Positions 24,034-31,986 of a stretch of DNA of 32,278 nt are shown here, piece after piece (the stretch's first letter is position 1; each line of letters opens with the position of its first letter). The translations under genes were made by a program, and so were the position numbers. The stretch is from Klebsiella pneumoniae (GTDB taxonomy: Bacteria > Desulfobacterota > Binatia > Bin18): contig CAMBFS010000024.1 in NCBI GenBank assembly GCA_945865755.1, forward strand, positions 1 to 32,278. Direction: 5' to 3'. Below the pieces are notes generated by a model. It had not been told where the DNA came from. It made no database searches and worked only from the letters and a program-made list of their open reading frames with translations.

Positions 24034-25203
24034 TTACCTCCGCAAAATCATCAAACTGCCGTCGCCAAAATCACCCCAGCCGGTGACAAGCCCCACTTCC
24101 GCATCCTTCACTTGGCGACCATTACAGGCGTGTCGCAATTGCCGGGTCGCTTCGACGACATGGTTCATGCCCCACACATGCGCTTCGGAATGGAGCCCGC
24201 CATGCGTGTTGATCGGCAACTCACCGCCCAGTTCCAATCGCCCACCTTTGACGAAGTCGGCGACTTCGCCTCGTTTGCAAAAGCCCAGCGCTTCGAGTTG
24301 CAACAGCACGACGTAGGTGAAGCAATCGTAAATTTCGATGAAGTCGATGTCCTTGTGCGTGACCTCCGCCATCTGAAACGCTTTGGGCGCGGCGAAACTC
24401 AAGCCAATGACGAATGGGTCTGGCCGTGCGGGAATGTCATCCGCGGGATAAGGATGCCCCTCGGCGATTCCTGAAATATAGACGGGCTTGTGTTTCATGT
24501 CCTTGGCGCGTTCCGGCGAGGAGACGACCACCGCCGCCGCGCCATCCGTTTCCAGACAGCAGTCGAACAGACGGAACGGTTTCGAGATCCAGCGGGCGTT
24601 CATGTAATCTTCCATCGTCAACGGGCGACCACGCATGAATGCCTTGTCATTCAATTGCGCATGTTTACGCGAGGCGACGGCGATGGCGCCCATCGCTTCA
24701 TCGGGCACGTTGTATAACTGCTTGTGTCGCATGGCGAGCCAGGCGTACCATTGCACGGGGACCGTCGCTCCGAAGGGGAGGTAATACTCCCCAATGGTGT
24801 TGGCCAGCGCGCCTGGCGCACCACCATTGCCGCTGCCACTTGAGGTGCTGACGCGCATGGATGAGTACCCATTCCATCCCAGCGGCACGAGCACGTTTTT
24901 CGCCACGCCGCAGGCAACCGCCATCGCCGCGCTTTGTAGCGAAGTGACCGGACTAGCCCCGCCCATGTGGACTGTGACGGAGTACCGTAAGTCTTCCACG
25001 CCAAGATTGGCGGCGAAGTGTTCCGCCGTGGATTGGAGTGGTGGGGGAATAATGCCATCAATGTCGTGCGGTGTGAGACCCGCGTCGGTGATGGCTTTCA
25101 TTGACGCTTCAAGCATCAATGCGAAATCGGTTTTTCCCGAACCGCGGGTGTAGGTCGTTTCTCCTATGCCCACGATGCAGGATTGGTCTTTCAACGAATA
25201 CAT
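24034..25203 (-). CDS. thiolase-like lipid-transfer (Ltp/SCP2-type) protein
   Basis: 389 residues with a thiolase fold. The nucleophilic Cys segment is replaced by HMGGASP, with G82 where thiolases have Cys, so classical thiolysis is unlikely. Retained are IYDCFT (Y292), the [12 protein letters not shown] segment (H334, H342) and GWGDFGDGS. Cys-less thiolase-fold proteins paired with DUF35, such as mycobacterial Ltp2, act as retro-aldolases on steroid side-chain CoA esters, with Tyr as a catalytic residue. By analogy this pair may cleave a beta-hydroxyacyl-CoA. ATG 25203 follows a perfect AAGGAGG. The substrate is unknown. Confidence 0.88.
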   Translation of the reverse strand: MYSLKDQSCIVGIGETTYTRGSGKTDFALMLEASMKAITDAGLTPHDIDGIIPPPLQSTAEHFAANLGVEDLRYSVTVHMGGASPVTSLQSAAMAVACGVAKNVLVPLGWNGYSSMRVSTSSGSGNGGAPGALANTIGEYYLPFGATVPVQWYAWLAMRHKQLYNVPDEAMGAIAVASRKHAQLNDKAFMRGRPLTMEDYMNARWISKPFRLFDCCLETDGAAAVVVSSPERAKDMKHKPVYISGIAEGHPYPADDIPARPDPFVIGLSFAAPKAFQMAEVTHKDIDFIEIYDCFTYVVLLQLEALGFCKRGEVADFVKGGRLELGGELPINTHGGLHSEAHVWGMNHVVEATRQLRHACNGRQVKDAEVGLVTGWGDFGDGSLMILRR

Positions 25204-25343
25204 AGCAACCCTCCTTCTGCTCAGGCCAGTTGACCGCGCGGATGGTACACCGGACGGAGGTTGATTGTAAAGAAGAACGTTGCTTCCTTTGACTCTCGCG
25301 CTTCAGGTTGTTAGGTTCTCCGTGCGAAAGATAAGGAATGCGC

Positions 25344-26249
25344 ATGAAAATTCGAGATATGTTTCAGACCCAAGCCCAAACGATCTCTTTTGAGTTTTTT
25401 CCACCGAAAACGCCCGAGGATGTGGAGGCGCTTTTCGACCGTATGCGTGAATTGCGCGCGCTCAGTCCGAGCTTCATTTCCGTGACCTACGGAGCGGGCG
25501 GGTCCACGCGGCGCAATACCATTGACCTCGTGTGTCGCATGCAGGATGAGTTGGGCATCGTCGCGATGGCGCATCTGACCTGCGTGGGTCACAGTCAAAC
25601 GGAATTGCGTGAAGTGTTACGGGAGTTGCAAGATCGGGGGGTGGAAAATCTGATGTGTCTGCGTGGGGACCCGCCGCAGGGGCAAACGACCTTTGTGCCC
25701 ACGCCGGATGGGTTCTCGCATGCCGCGCAACTGGTGACGTTGGCACGTTCCCTGGACGATTTCTCCATCGGTGTGGCGGGCTATCCCGAACTGCATCCTG
25801 AGTGCGTGGACAAAGTGCTTGATCTGCGACACTTGAAAGAGAAAGTCGATCGCGGGGCGGATTTTGTCACGACCCAATTGTTTTTTGATAACCGTGACTA
25901 TTTTGATTTCTGTCGTCGCGCGCGTGACATCGGCATCAAGACCCGGATCATTCCTGGCATCTGGCCGATCAGCAACTACAAACAGATTGTGCGCGTGGCG
26001 AAGATGTGTGGCGCGACGATTCCCGAGGCGCTCCGGCGAAAACTTGAACCGGTTGCTGACGATGCGCAGGCGGTGTTTGAGGTGGGGGTGGAGTGGTCCT
26101 GGCGGCAGTGCGAGGAACTGCTGGCGGGTGGCGCGCCGGGTATTCACTTTTACACCTTGAATCGTTCGCTTGCGACCCAACGGATTTTTGAGCGGTTGCG
26201 CGACAGCAGCGTGCGGTCTCTGTTAGCCGGCAAGCCCAATGCGCGATAG
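25344..26249 (+). CDS. metF: 5,10-methylenetetrahydrofolate reductase
   Basis: 301 residues of FAD-dependent TIM-barrel enzyme making 5-methyl-THF. Motifs: ISFEFFPPKTPE with the catalytic Glu, SVTYGAGGSTR, HLTCVGHS, LMCLRGDPP, FVTTQLFFDN and IIPGIWPISN. The first in-frame ATG (25338) touches the AAGGA site; ATG 25344 has about 6 bases of spacing and gives MKIRDMF, so I prefer it. It heads a plus-strand run of five genes, divergent from the thiolase-like gene. A methionine-synthase-type gene three genes downstream would use its product. Confidence 0.95.
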   Translation: MKIRDMFQTQAQTISFEFFPPKTPEDVEALFDRMRELRALSPSFISVTYGAGGSTRRNTIDLVCRMQDELGIVAMAHLTCVGHSQTELREVLRELQDRGVENLMCLRGDPPQGQTTFVPTPDGFSHAAQLVTLARSLDDFSIGVAGYPELHPECVDKVLDLRHLKEKVDRGADFVTTQLFFDNRDYFDFCRRARDIGIKTRIIPGIWPISNYKQIVRVAKMCGATIPEALRRKLEPVADDAQAVFEVGVEWSWRQCEELLAGGAPGIHFYTLNRSLATQRIFERLRDSSVRSLLAGKPNAR

Positions 26250-26299
26250 ACAGGAAAGTCAGCCTCCTGCTACGAGTGCTCATCCCAGGTGAGGGACCT

Positions 26300-27064
26300 A
26301 TGACACAATTAACGGAATTCTTCCCTGATATTGAAAGCCTGATTACCGAGGACGAGGTTCCCGTGGATAACCTTCCTTCCGAAAAACAACAACGCCTGCT
26401 CATCGAACCCCTCTATAGTTCGTGGGCAGGTCTTGGAGAGGAGCGTCCGTTTTTGGCGGCGGCGAATGTCGGCATTTTCGCGATGCTGCGCAATCCCGCT
26501 ATCGTTCCGGATATGTTTCTCAGTCTGGACGTGGAAGTAGCGGCGGACTGGTGGCAAAAAGCTCATCGCTCTTATTTCCTCTGGGAGTTTGGCAAGCCCC
26601 CCGACTTGGTGCTTGAGGTCGTGTCGAATCGCGAAGGCGGCGAGGATAGTGAGAAGAAACGCAAATATGCCTGGATGCGCGTGAATTATTACGTGATTTA
26701 TGATCCGCTCCGACAGGTAATGCCGGAGGTCCTGACCGTCTACCATCTCCACGATTCGGCCTACCAACGCGAGAGCGCGACACAGTTTCCCTCGCTCCAT
26801 TTAGGTCTGACACTGTGGGAGGGCACTTTTGAGGGCAAGCACGATACCTGGCTGCGATGGACTGACGGTGAAGGAGTGCTGATCCCAACGGGCAAGGAAC
26901 GGGCCGAGCAGGAACATCACCGGGCCGAGCAGGAACATCACCGGGCCGAACAAGAGCGGCAGCGGGCCGAACAAGAGTGGCAACGTGCCGAGCAAGAGCG
27001 ACAGCGAGCTGACCGCTTGACGGCTTTGCTACGTAAAGCAGGCGTGGACCCTGAACAGGGGTGA
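26300..27064 (+). CDS. Uma2-family (DUF820) PD-(D/E)xK protein with coiled-coil tail
   Basis: 254 residues from ATG 26300 (GAGGGA upstream). The core resembles Uma2/DUF820 restriction-endonuclease-fold proteins: VPDMFLSLDVE, PPDLVLEVVSNREGGED, then KKRKYAWMRVNYYVIYDP, giving the D...ExV...K pattern. The family is abundant in cyanobacteria and other environmental lineages and its role is poorly known. The tail (about 201-245) is five RAEQExx heptads from 21-bp tandem DNA repeats at 26900-27004, predicting a charged coiled coil, then RADRLTALLRKAGVDP, the common end of this family. Confidence 0.85.
   Translation: MTQLTEFFPDIESLITEDEVPVDNLPSEKQQRLLIEPLYSSWAGLGEERPFLAAANVGIFAMLRNPAIVPDMFLSLDVEVAADWWQKAHRSYFLWEFGKPPDLVLEVVSNREGGEDSEKKRKYAWMRVNYYVIYDPLRQVMPEVLTVYHLHDSAYQRESATQFPSLHLGLTLWEGTFEGKHDTWLRWTDGEGVLIPTGKERAEQEHHRAEQEHHRAEQERQRAEQEWQRAEQERQRADRLTALLRKAGVDPEQG
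26900..27004 (+). repeat. 21-bp tandem repeat, 5 units, coding for RAEQExx heptads
   Basis: Units at 26900, 26921, 26942, 26963 and 26984. The first two are identical and the rest differ at a few bases. The unit length equals one heptad, so copy number can change without frameshift. Confidence 0.95.
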
Positions 27065-27119
27065 AGAGAGCGGGGTCTCTTCGGCATCAGCCCGTCAGAG
27101 ATACTTTCCGGAGGTGAAT

Positions 27120-28178
27120 ATGAACGAAGAATCACAACGCGCGAAGACGCAACAGAACGCCGTTGACGACTATCTGTCCGGGCTCGGCCAATACCACGTT
27201 GGTCCCTTATGGAAGTTCCTTCGTCAAGCGCTCACGCCGGAACCGAAGAGTCAGGCCCGTCCGTATCTCTGGCGCTGGAAAGAGTTGCGACCTCAATTGC
27301 TCCGGGCCGGTGAGCTGGTCTCCGCCGCTGAAGCCGAGCGGCGCGTGCTGATGCTGCTCAATCCAGGCATCGAAGGCCGCATCGCCACGACGCATACTTT
27401 GTATGGTGGGCTGCAACTGATTCTCCCAGGCGAGGTCGCCGCCACGCACCGCCATACGCCCAATGCCCTGCGGTTCATCATGGAAGGCGAGGGCGCGTAC
27501 ACCGTCGTCGATGGAGAGAAGATGACCATGTCGTTTGGTGACTTCGTGTTGACGCCAAACTGGACTTGGCATGACCACGGGAGCGAGTCCAGCACGCCAG
27601 TGGTCTGGCTCGACGGACTCGATATTCCGCTGGCGACCATGCTGGAAGGCATCTTCTTTGAGCCATTCGCGCAAGAAGCCCAGTCACTGACCAAGCCACT
27701 GAATAATTCGGTCGCCGAGTATGGCAAAAGTGGGTTACTGCCCACCTGGCAACGGTCCACCGCGTCTCACTCACCATTACTCAAGTATGCGTGGACAGAG
27801 GCCCGCGAGGCCATTATGAGTCTGAGTCCGGCGGCGGAAAGTCCGAGTGACGGAGCCATGTTGGAGTATGTGAATCCAGTGACCGGCGGGCCGTCCCTGC
27901 CGACGATGGCCAGTTTTCTCCAACGTCTGAAACCAGGACAAAAAACGGAGACCCATCGGCACAGTGTCAGTGCGATCTATCTGGCCGTCGAAGGACATGG
28001 CCGCACGATGATCGACGGCAAAGCGTATGAGTGGGCACCGGGCGATGTGTTCTGCCTTCCGACCTGGCATTGGCATGCGCATGAGAATCTCTCGGCGAGC
28101 ACCGATGCCATCCTGTTTTCGTTTACCGATGCGCCGGTGATGAAGGCGTTTAATTTGTATCGCGAACAAGCGATGTAG
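27120..28178 (+). CDS. gentisate 1,2-dioxygenase-type bicupin
   Basis: 352 residues from ATG 27120 (GGAGG five bases upstream; an in-frame GTG at 27114 overlaps that site). Two cupin domains. The first has the Fe(II) ligands H110-R-H112 (AATHRHTPNALRF) and H151 (PNWTWHDHG). The second, from about residue 255, also has HRH (ETHRHSVSAIY) and LPTWHWHAHEN. This matches gentisate/salicylate/1-hydroxy-2-naphthoate dioxygenases, which open an aromatic ring with O2. The exact substrate is open. It is 11 bp upstream of a core methionine synthase gene. No maleylpyruvate hydrolase or isomerase gene is nearby. Confidence 0.9.
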   Translation: MNEESQRAKTQQNAVDDYLSGLGQYHVGPLWKFLRQALTPEPKSQARPYLWRWKELRPQLLRAGELVSAAEAERRVLMLLNPGIEGRIATTHTLYGGLQLILPGEVAATHRHTPNALRFIMEGEGAYTVVDGEKMTMSFGDFVLTPNWTWHDHGSESSTPVVWLDGLDIPLATMLEGIFFEPFAQEAQSLTKPLNNSVAEYGKSGLLPTWQRSTASHSPLLKYAWTEAREAIMSLSPAAESPSDGAMLEYVNPVTGGPSLPTMASFLQRLKPGQKTETHRHSVSAIYLAVEGHGRTMIDGKAYEWAPGDVFCLPTWHWHAHENLSASTDAILFSFTDAPVMKAFNLYREQAM

Positions 28179-28189
28179 GAGATCCGATT

Positions 28190-29266
28190 ATGCTCAAAAC
28201 CATGATCGTTGGAAGCTTACCACGACCGACCTGGTTGGCTCCGTCTGGGCAAATGTATTTGCACTGGAATATCGAGGAAGCGAAACTGAAAGAAGCGCAG
28301 GATGATGCGGTCACCTTGGTGATCGCCGATCAGGAGGAAGCCGGACTCGATATCCTCACCGATGGTGAACAGCGCCGCCGCCATTACATTTCCGGGTTCA
28401 CGGATGAACTGGACGGCATCGACGCTAGCCGTTTGGTGAAGATCACCACTCGTGGTGGTCGCTACGGTCAGAGCCTTGTGGATGCCGCCCGCGTGGTTGG
28501 TCCCGTGCGGCGACGTGGGTCGATCATGCGCGACGCCGTGCGCTTCCTGAAAACGCATACGAGCAAACCGATCAAAGTGACCCTGCCGGGACCGATGACC
28601 ACGACGGACACCTTGGCGGATGAATTCTACGGGAGCCGCGCCAAGCTCGCGGCGGCGCTCGCGGGGCAATTGAACGAGGAAGCGCTGGAGTTGACCGAGG
28701 CGGGAGCGGACATCATTCAGTTCGATGAGCCCTGCTTCAATATCTATCTTGATGAAGTCGAAGAGTGGGGAATTCGGACGTTGGAGGAGGCCGCCAAAGG
28801 CGTGCGCGCCAAGACCGCCGTGCACATCTGCTATGGCTACGGCGTGCCAATCGTTTTGAACTGGAAAACCAAGAACACCGACTGGAGCCATTACCATCGG
28901 ACGTTGCCACTGCTACGCACGAGCTCCATCAACATGATCTCCATCGAATGCGCGGCGTCTGGTGTTGATCCCGCCGTCGTCGCCGAAGCCAAAGGCAAGG
29001 ATGTGATGGTGGGCGTGATTGATGTGGGCACGGAGGAGGTGGAAACGCCAGAGACCGTGGCCGCGCGGATTCGTCGCCTGCTACCGTATGTTGAGCCCGA
29101 CCATCTGTATCCGTGCACCGACTGTGGGATGATTCCCCGGTCTCGCGCCGCGGCCCGTGGCAAAATGAAAGCGCTTGCCGATGGCACGTGGTTGGTGCGG
29201 TCGGAACTCGTGAAAGAGCGGCAGCAAGGGCCGCTGATGGGCGTACGGTCCGGCGAGAAAAAATAA
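28190..29266 (+). CDS. cobalamin-independent methionine synthase core (MetE C-terminal type)
   Basis: 358 residues, about half of canonical MetE, consisting only of the catalytic TIM barrel. It opens with MIVGSLPRP and has ILTDGEQRR, PGPMT, QFDEP and the zinc ligands H212-x-C214 (VHICYG), E253 (SIECA) and C312 (CTDCGM). Stand-alone core MetE proteins take methyl groups from methyl-THF or corrinoid proteins, and some act in demethylation pathways. Gap to the dioxygenase gene is 11 bp and to the next gene 2 bp, so it belongs to a tight operon with it. metF is the first gene of the run. Confidence 0.9.
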   Translation: MLKTMIVGSLPRPTWLAPSGQMYLHWNIEEAKLKEAQDDAVTLVIADQEEAGLDILTDGEQRRRHYISGFTDELDGIDASRLVKITTRGGRYGQSLVDAARVVGPVRRRGSIMRDAVRFLKTHTSKPIKVTLPGPMTTTDTLADEFYGSRAKLAAALAGQLNEEALELTEAGADIIQFDEPCFNIYLDEVEEWGIRTLEEAAKGVRAKTAVHICYGYGVPIVLNWKTKNTDWSHYHRTLPLLRTSSINMISIECAASGVDPAVVAEAKGKDVMVGVIDVGTEEVETPETVAARIRRLLPYVEPDHLYPCTDCGMIPRSRAAARGKMKALADGTWLVRSELVKERQQGPLMGVRSGEKK

Positions 29267-29268
29267 GA

Positions 29269-30375
29269 ATGGCTACTCCGCGTATCGAAACCCCGCACGA
29301 CCGCGGCGCATTCAGTGAGTTCGCCGAGTTTCACGACCACGTCTATGAATCACGCGAGGTGCGCTGGCATGGTTCGACGCGGCTCGAAATCGCGGTTCTG
29401 GCGGGTGAGAGTCCATTTAACCAGGATCGCGTCGTGCGTCCGTTCGTGGCGCGCGTGGGTGGAAACATCGTCGCGCGCGTGTTGGCGGTGATGGACAGCC
29501 GCTACAACCACCACTGGCATGACCAATTAGGACATCTCTGTTGGTTTGAGGCATTGCCCAACACACGTGAGGAAGTCCAACGGTTGTTGGATGACGCATG
29601 CGCATGGCTGAAGAGTCAAGGTGCGACCGCCGCGCGGATTGGACATGGCATGCTGGAATTTCCGTTCGCGATTGATGCCTACGAGGCGTTGCCGCCCAAC
29701 GCGCTCCGCCAGAATCCCGCCTATTATCATGCCCTACTCAAAGAGGCCGGATGCGAGACCGAGAAGGGATTTGTCGATTACACCGTCGTGGTGCGGCCAG
29801 ACCTGATTGCCCGTTGGGAAAGTATGTTGGAAGCCGCGCGTCGTGGTGGGTACGACATCGTGCCGTTACGCGACATTCCTGAAGAGCGCCGGGTGCGTGA
29901 GTTCACGGCAACCTTCAATGACACGTTCTCGGCGCATTGGGGCTGGACGCCGTATGGTGAACCAGAATTGGCCGCGCTGCTGCATGCGATGACACGCGTC
30001 GGTATCTTGGATACCTCGGTCATTGCCTATCGTGGTGACGAGCCTATGGGCATGCTGCTGATTGTGCCGGAGCATAGCAGCGATGCGGTGTTGATACCGG
30101 GGCGTGCCTTACATGATGAGGAGCGGTTGAATATCCTGGCGATTGGTGTGCGGGAACCGGCCCGTGGACGAGGGGTGAACCTCGGCATGGCCGCGTATGG
30201 GTTTCTCGAACTGGTCCGTCGCGGGGCGACGCATCGCGGGGCGACGCATCGCGGGGCGACGCATCTCAGTTACACCCTGGTCCTTGATGACAACTGGCCC
30301 TCGCGCCGCACGGCGGAAAAACTCGGCGCATTCGTTCACGCCAACTATGTGGCGTATCGACGGAACTTCCGTTAG
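29269..30375 (+). CDS. GNAT-family N-acetyltransferase-like protein
   Basis: 368 residues from ATG 29269, 2 bp after the MetE-core stop; the upstream extension to 29113 overlaps that gene and is rejected. It resembles two-domain GNAT proteins: an N-terminal part with LGHLCWFEALPNT and NPAYYHALLKEAGCE, and a C-terminal GNAT fold with VIAYRGDEPMGMLLI, ILAIGVREPARGRGVNLGMA (acetyl-CoA loop) and VLDDNWPSRRTAEKLGAF. The substrate is unknown. A 15-bp triplet repeat inserts GATHR units at 30221-30265. The stop codon lies in a palindrome, ACGGAACTTCCGT. Confidence 0.82.
   Translation: MATPRIETPHDRGAFSEFAEFHDHVYESREVRWHGSTRLEIAVLAGESPFNQDRVVRPFVARVGGNIVARVLAVMDSRYNHHWHDQLGHLCWFEALPNTREEVQRLLDDACAWLKSQGATAARIGHGMLEFPFAIDAYEALPPNALRQNPAYYHALLKEAGCETEKGFVDYTVVVRPDLIARWESMLEAARRGGYDIVPLRDIPEERRVREFTATFNDTFSAHWGWTPYGEPELAALLHAMTRVGILDTSVIAYRGDEPMGMLLIVPEHSSDAVLIPGRALHDEERLNILAIGVREPARGRGVNLGMAAYGFLELVRRGATHRGATHRGATHLSYTLVLDDNWPSRRTAEKLGAFVHANYVAYRRNFR
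30221..30265 (+). repeat. 15-bp tandem repeat, 3 exact copies inside GNAT gene
   Basis: GCGGGGCGACGCATC occurs three times in a row, giving RGATHRGATHRGATH between the acetyl-CoA-binding helix and the next strand. Perfect identity suggests recent expansion. A single copy would restore a normal-looking GATHLSYT. Confidence 0.97.
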
Positions 30376-30456
30376 GAGCTGCCAAGAAATGACGTTCCGA
30401 CTATACCGCACTGCTGGACAAGCCAGCAGTGGCACCCAATAAACGGAACTTCCGTT
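30360..30456. repeat. Direct copies of palindrome ACGGAACTTCCGT bracketing a hairpin
   Basis: ACGGAACTTCCGT (30360-30372) and AACGGAACTTCCGTT (30442-30456) are near-identical palindromes lying over the stop codons of the convergent GNAT and Cas12-like genes. Between them is a perfect 9-bp hairpin, CACTGCTGG/CCAGCAGTG, at 30409-30431. It may serve as a shared terminator, or be a small inserted element with a duplicated target. Confidence 0.8.
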
Positions 30457-30515
30457 AAGCAACGGATTTTACTATATGTTTCAGCTTTTTCCCCGCTGAA
30501 CTGGGTCGGACTATA
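30391..30515 (-). ncRNA. Candidate structured RNA at the 3' end of the Cas12-like gene
   Basis: Read on the minus strand, the end of the Cas12-like gene and the next 65 bases contain three successive hairpins: TTCAGC/GCTGAA (30480-30500), the AACGGAA/TTCCGTT palindrome (30442-30456) over the stop codon, and CACTGCTGG/CCAGCAGTG (30409-30431). GTATAGTC occurs near both ends (about 30397-30404 and 30508-30515). TnpB omega-RNAs overlap the 3' end of the nuclease gene in the same way, which is why I flag it. It could also simply be a terminator plus repeat DNA. Confidence 0.3.
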
Positions 30516-31978
30516 CTTTTTGTGTCTCCAGTGACCTGATTGGAGGTCGCTCCCCGCGCTTGCATCTCGATCGTGGTTCCGGTTTTGAGCGCTGCCTGGC
30601 GCAAAACCATGACAAAGCGCGCTGGGGCGAGCAGGTGGCGGTAGGACGATGCGTTTGGTGTCGTTTCCGCCGCGCGGTCTTCCTGATCGAGAATATCGAC
30701 ATTCATCTGTTGGTAGCGGCGGCAGAGATCGCTCGCCAAGTTGTGATAGAACCAATCGCGATGACCAAGATAGCGTCGCTCAAGCCCCCGTGCTTCCCGG
30801 AGCAGCGTGGTCGAACGATCCGCCCATGCGCGCAAGAGTTGCTGAATACCAGGCACTCCGCTTGCTCCTTCCACGAAGTGTAATAGCCGCCAGAGCCCCG
30901 GTGCACGGACTGCCCACACCTGCGCGAGAATCTTTTGCGCGGGAGCCGGGAGGTGCGCGCGTTCATGGTGATCTTGCAGTTGTGACTTGAGCTGTTCGAG
31001 AGACAACTCGACTTGGCCTTGGAGCGCGCGCTTGTGCCGCCATTCCTCAAGAATTGTTCGCGGGAGCAGCAGCGCTTCTTCACGTCCGCTCGAATCACTC
31101 AACATACCCAGGCGGAGTTGCGTGTCCTCCCATAACGCGCCTTCGAGACGAAGAGCCGCGCCCGTCGTGATTGCCCGCACTGGTGTCTGGATGATGGCTG
31201 GTGGAACTTCCACCGTGAGATGGAGCGACCATTGCCAACGGGGGGCGATGTTGTGGCCACCGTTCTGATCCTTCTGATTCTGGTGATATCCCCCCGCCAC
31301 AATCTGTTCTCCCACGAGAGCGGCTGTTTTGAGATAGGCACCTGCCGGCAATGGCCGATGTAAGATCGTTCTGAAAGGCAGGGGAGCCTCCCCCACTTGG
31401 AACAGCCCTGAAGTACGCGCAAGGCGCTTGCGCTGCCGCTGCGGGTTTGTCGGATTGAATGCTTCAGGTGGAACGGGTTCAAGATGCAGCCGTTGGACGT
31501 GTTGTCCAAAAATACGTTCGACCGGTAAGCCACCAGCGGTAAACTGATGACAGAAATGGACCTTGTGAAAAGGAGCGGTTCTGGAATGAGGCGGGTTGCC
31601 GTGCCGCCCGAAATAACGGCTGACCGCTGCTTGAAATTGAGTGAGAATGAAGCGACTGTTCGCCCACCCGGCTGGGCATTCGCTTGTCAACCGCTGGGCT
31701 TCTTGGGCTAGGGCTTCCCGCAGTTGCTTGAAAATTTGCGTCTGTGAAGGTTGAGATTCACTCCGTGTACTCGGATCGGTTTCTGGTGAGGCGTGGCGGG
31801 CGTTTTGATAGGTCTCTTGATATTGGGCGAATGCATCCACCAACTGGTTCCAGAGCGTGCGCATCGCTTCGGCTTCGTGGCTGACGCTGGGAGGTAGGTC
31901 CGACCACGTCTCGTGCTCTAGGTTGACCCAGTAGCGATAGACGGTGACCGGCCAGTCTGTTCGTTTGCGTGGGCGCAT
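30455..31978 (-). CDS. Cas12m/V-U- or TnpB-like RNA-guided effector, RuvC apparently inactive
   Basis: 507 residues. N-terminus VYRYWVNLEHETW and LWNQLVDAF fit the opening of TnpB/small type V effectors. WED-like features: FRTILHRPLP..AYLKTAALV (about 202-222) and RWQWSLHLTVEVP (247-259). The RuvC-I site expected as IDxGWR reads AITTGAALR, with T271 at the catalytic Asp. The following TQLRLGMLSDSSG and LLLPRTILEEW are family-like. The RuvC-II helix HRDWFYHNLASDLCRRYQQM leads to NVDIL, with D428 instead of Glu. The C-terminus ATSNQVTGDTKS lacks the zinc-finger cysteines and the last RuvC Asp. So it may bind guided DNA without cutting. No cas gene or CRISPR array is visible. Identification is by pattern recognition and should be confirmed by profile search. 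Confidence 0.6.
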   Translation of the reverse strand: MRPRKRTDWPVTVYRYWVNLEHETWSDLPPSVSHEAEAMRTLWNQLVDAFAQYQETYQNARHASPETDPSTRSESQPSQTQIFKQLREALAQEAQRLTSECPAGWANSRFILTQFQAAVSRYFGRHGNPPHSRTAPFHKVHFCHQFTAGGLPVERIFGQHVQRLHLEPVPPEAFNPTNPQRQRKRLARTSGLFQVGEAPLPFRTILHRPLPAGAYLKTAALVGEQIVAGGYHQNQKDQNGGHNIAPRWQWSLHLTVEVPPAIIQTPVRAITTGAALRLEGALWEDTQLRLGMLSDSSGREEALLLPRTILEEWRHKRALQGQVELSLEQLKSQLQDHHERAHLPAPAQKILAQVWAVRAPGLWRLLHFVEGASGVPGIQQLLRAWADRSTTLLREARGLERRYLGHRDWFYHNLASDLCRRYQQMNVDILDQEDRAAETTPNASSYRHLLAPARFVMVLRQAALKTGTTIEMQARGATSNQVTGDTKSIVRPSSAGKKLKHIVKSVA

Positions 31979-31986
31979 GGGAAGAA

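Noticed and set aside
24034-25203. Ordinary beta-ketothiolase
   Set aside because: The nucleophilic Cys position is Gly82 and the gene is coupled to DUF35, so an Ltp-type role fits better.
29113-29268. N-terminal extension of the GNAT protein
   Set aside because: It overlaps the MetE-core gene in another frame and gives an unrelated Arg-rich leader; ATG 29269 directly follows the upstream stop.
30372-30755. 127-residue minus-strand frame with several cysteines overlapping the effector 3' end, considered as a frameshifted zinc finger
   Set aside because: The cysteine spacing (GCHCWLVQQCG) does not give two CxxC pairs, the frame lacks family-like sequence upstream, and the main frame keeps family-like residues to about 470. 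A frameshift is not needed.
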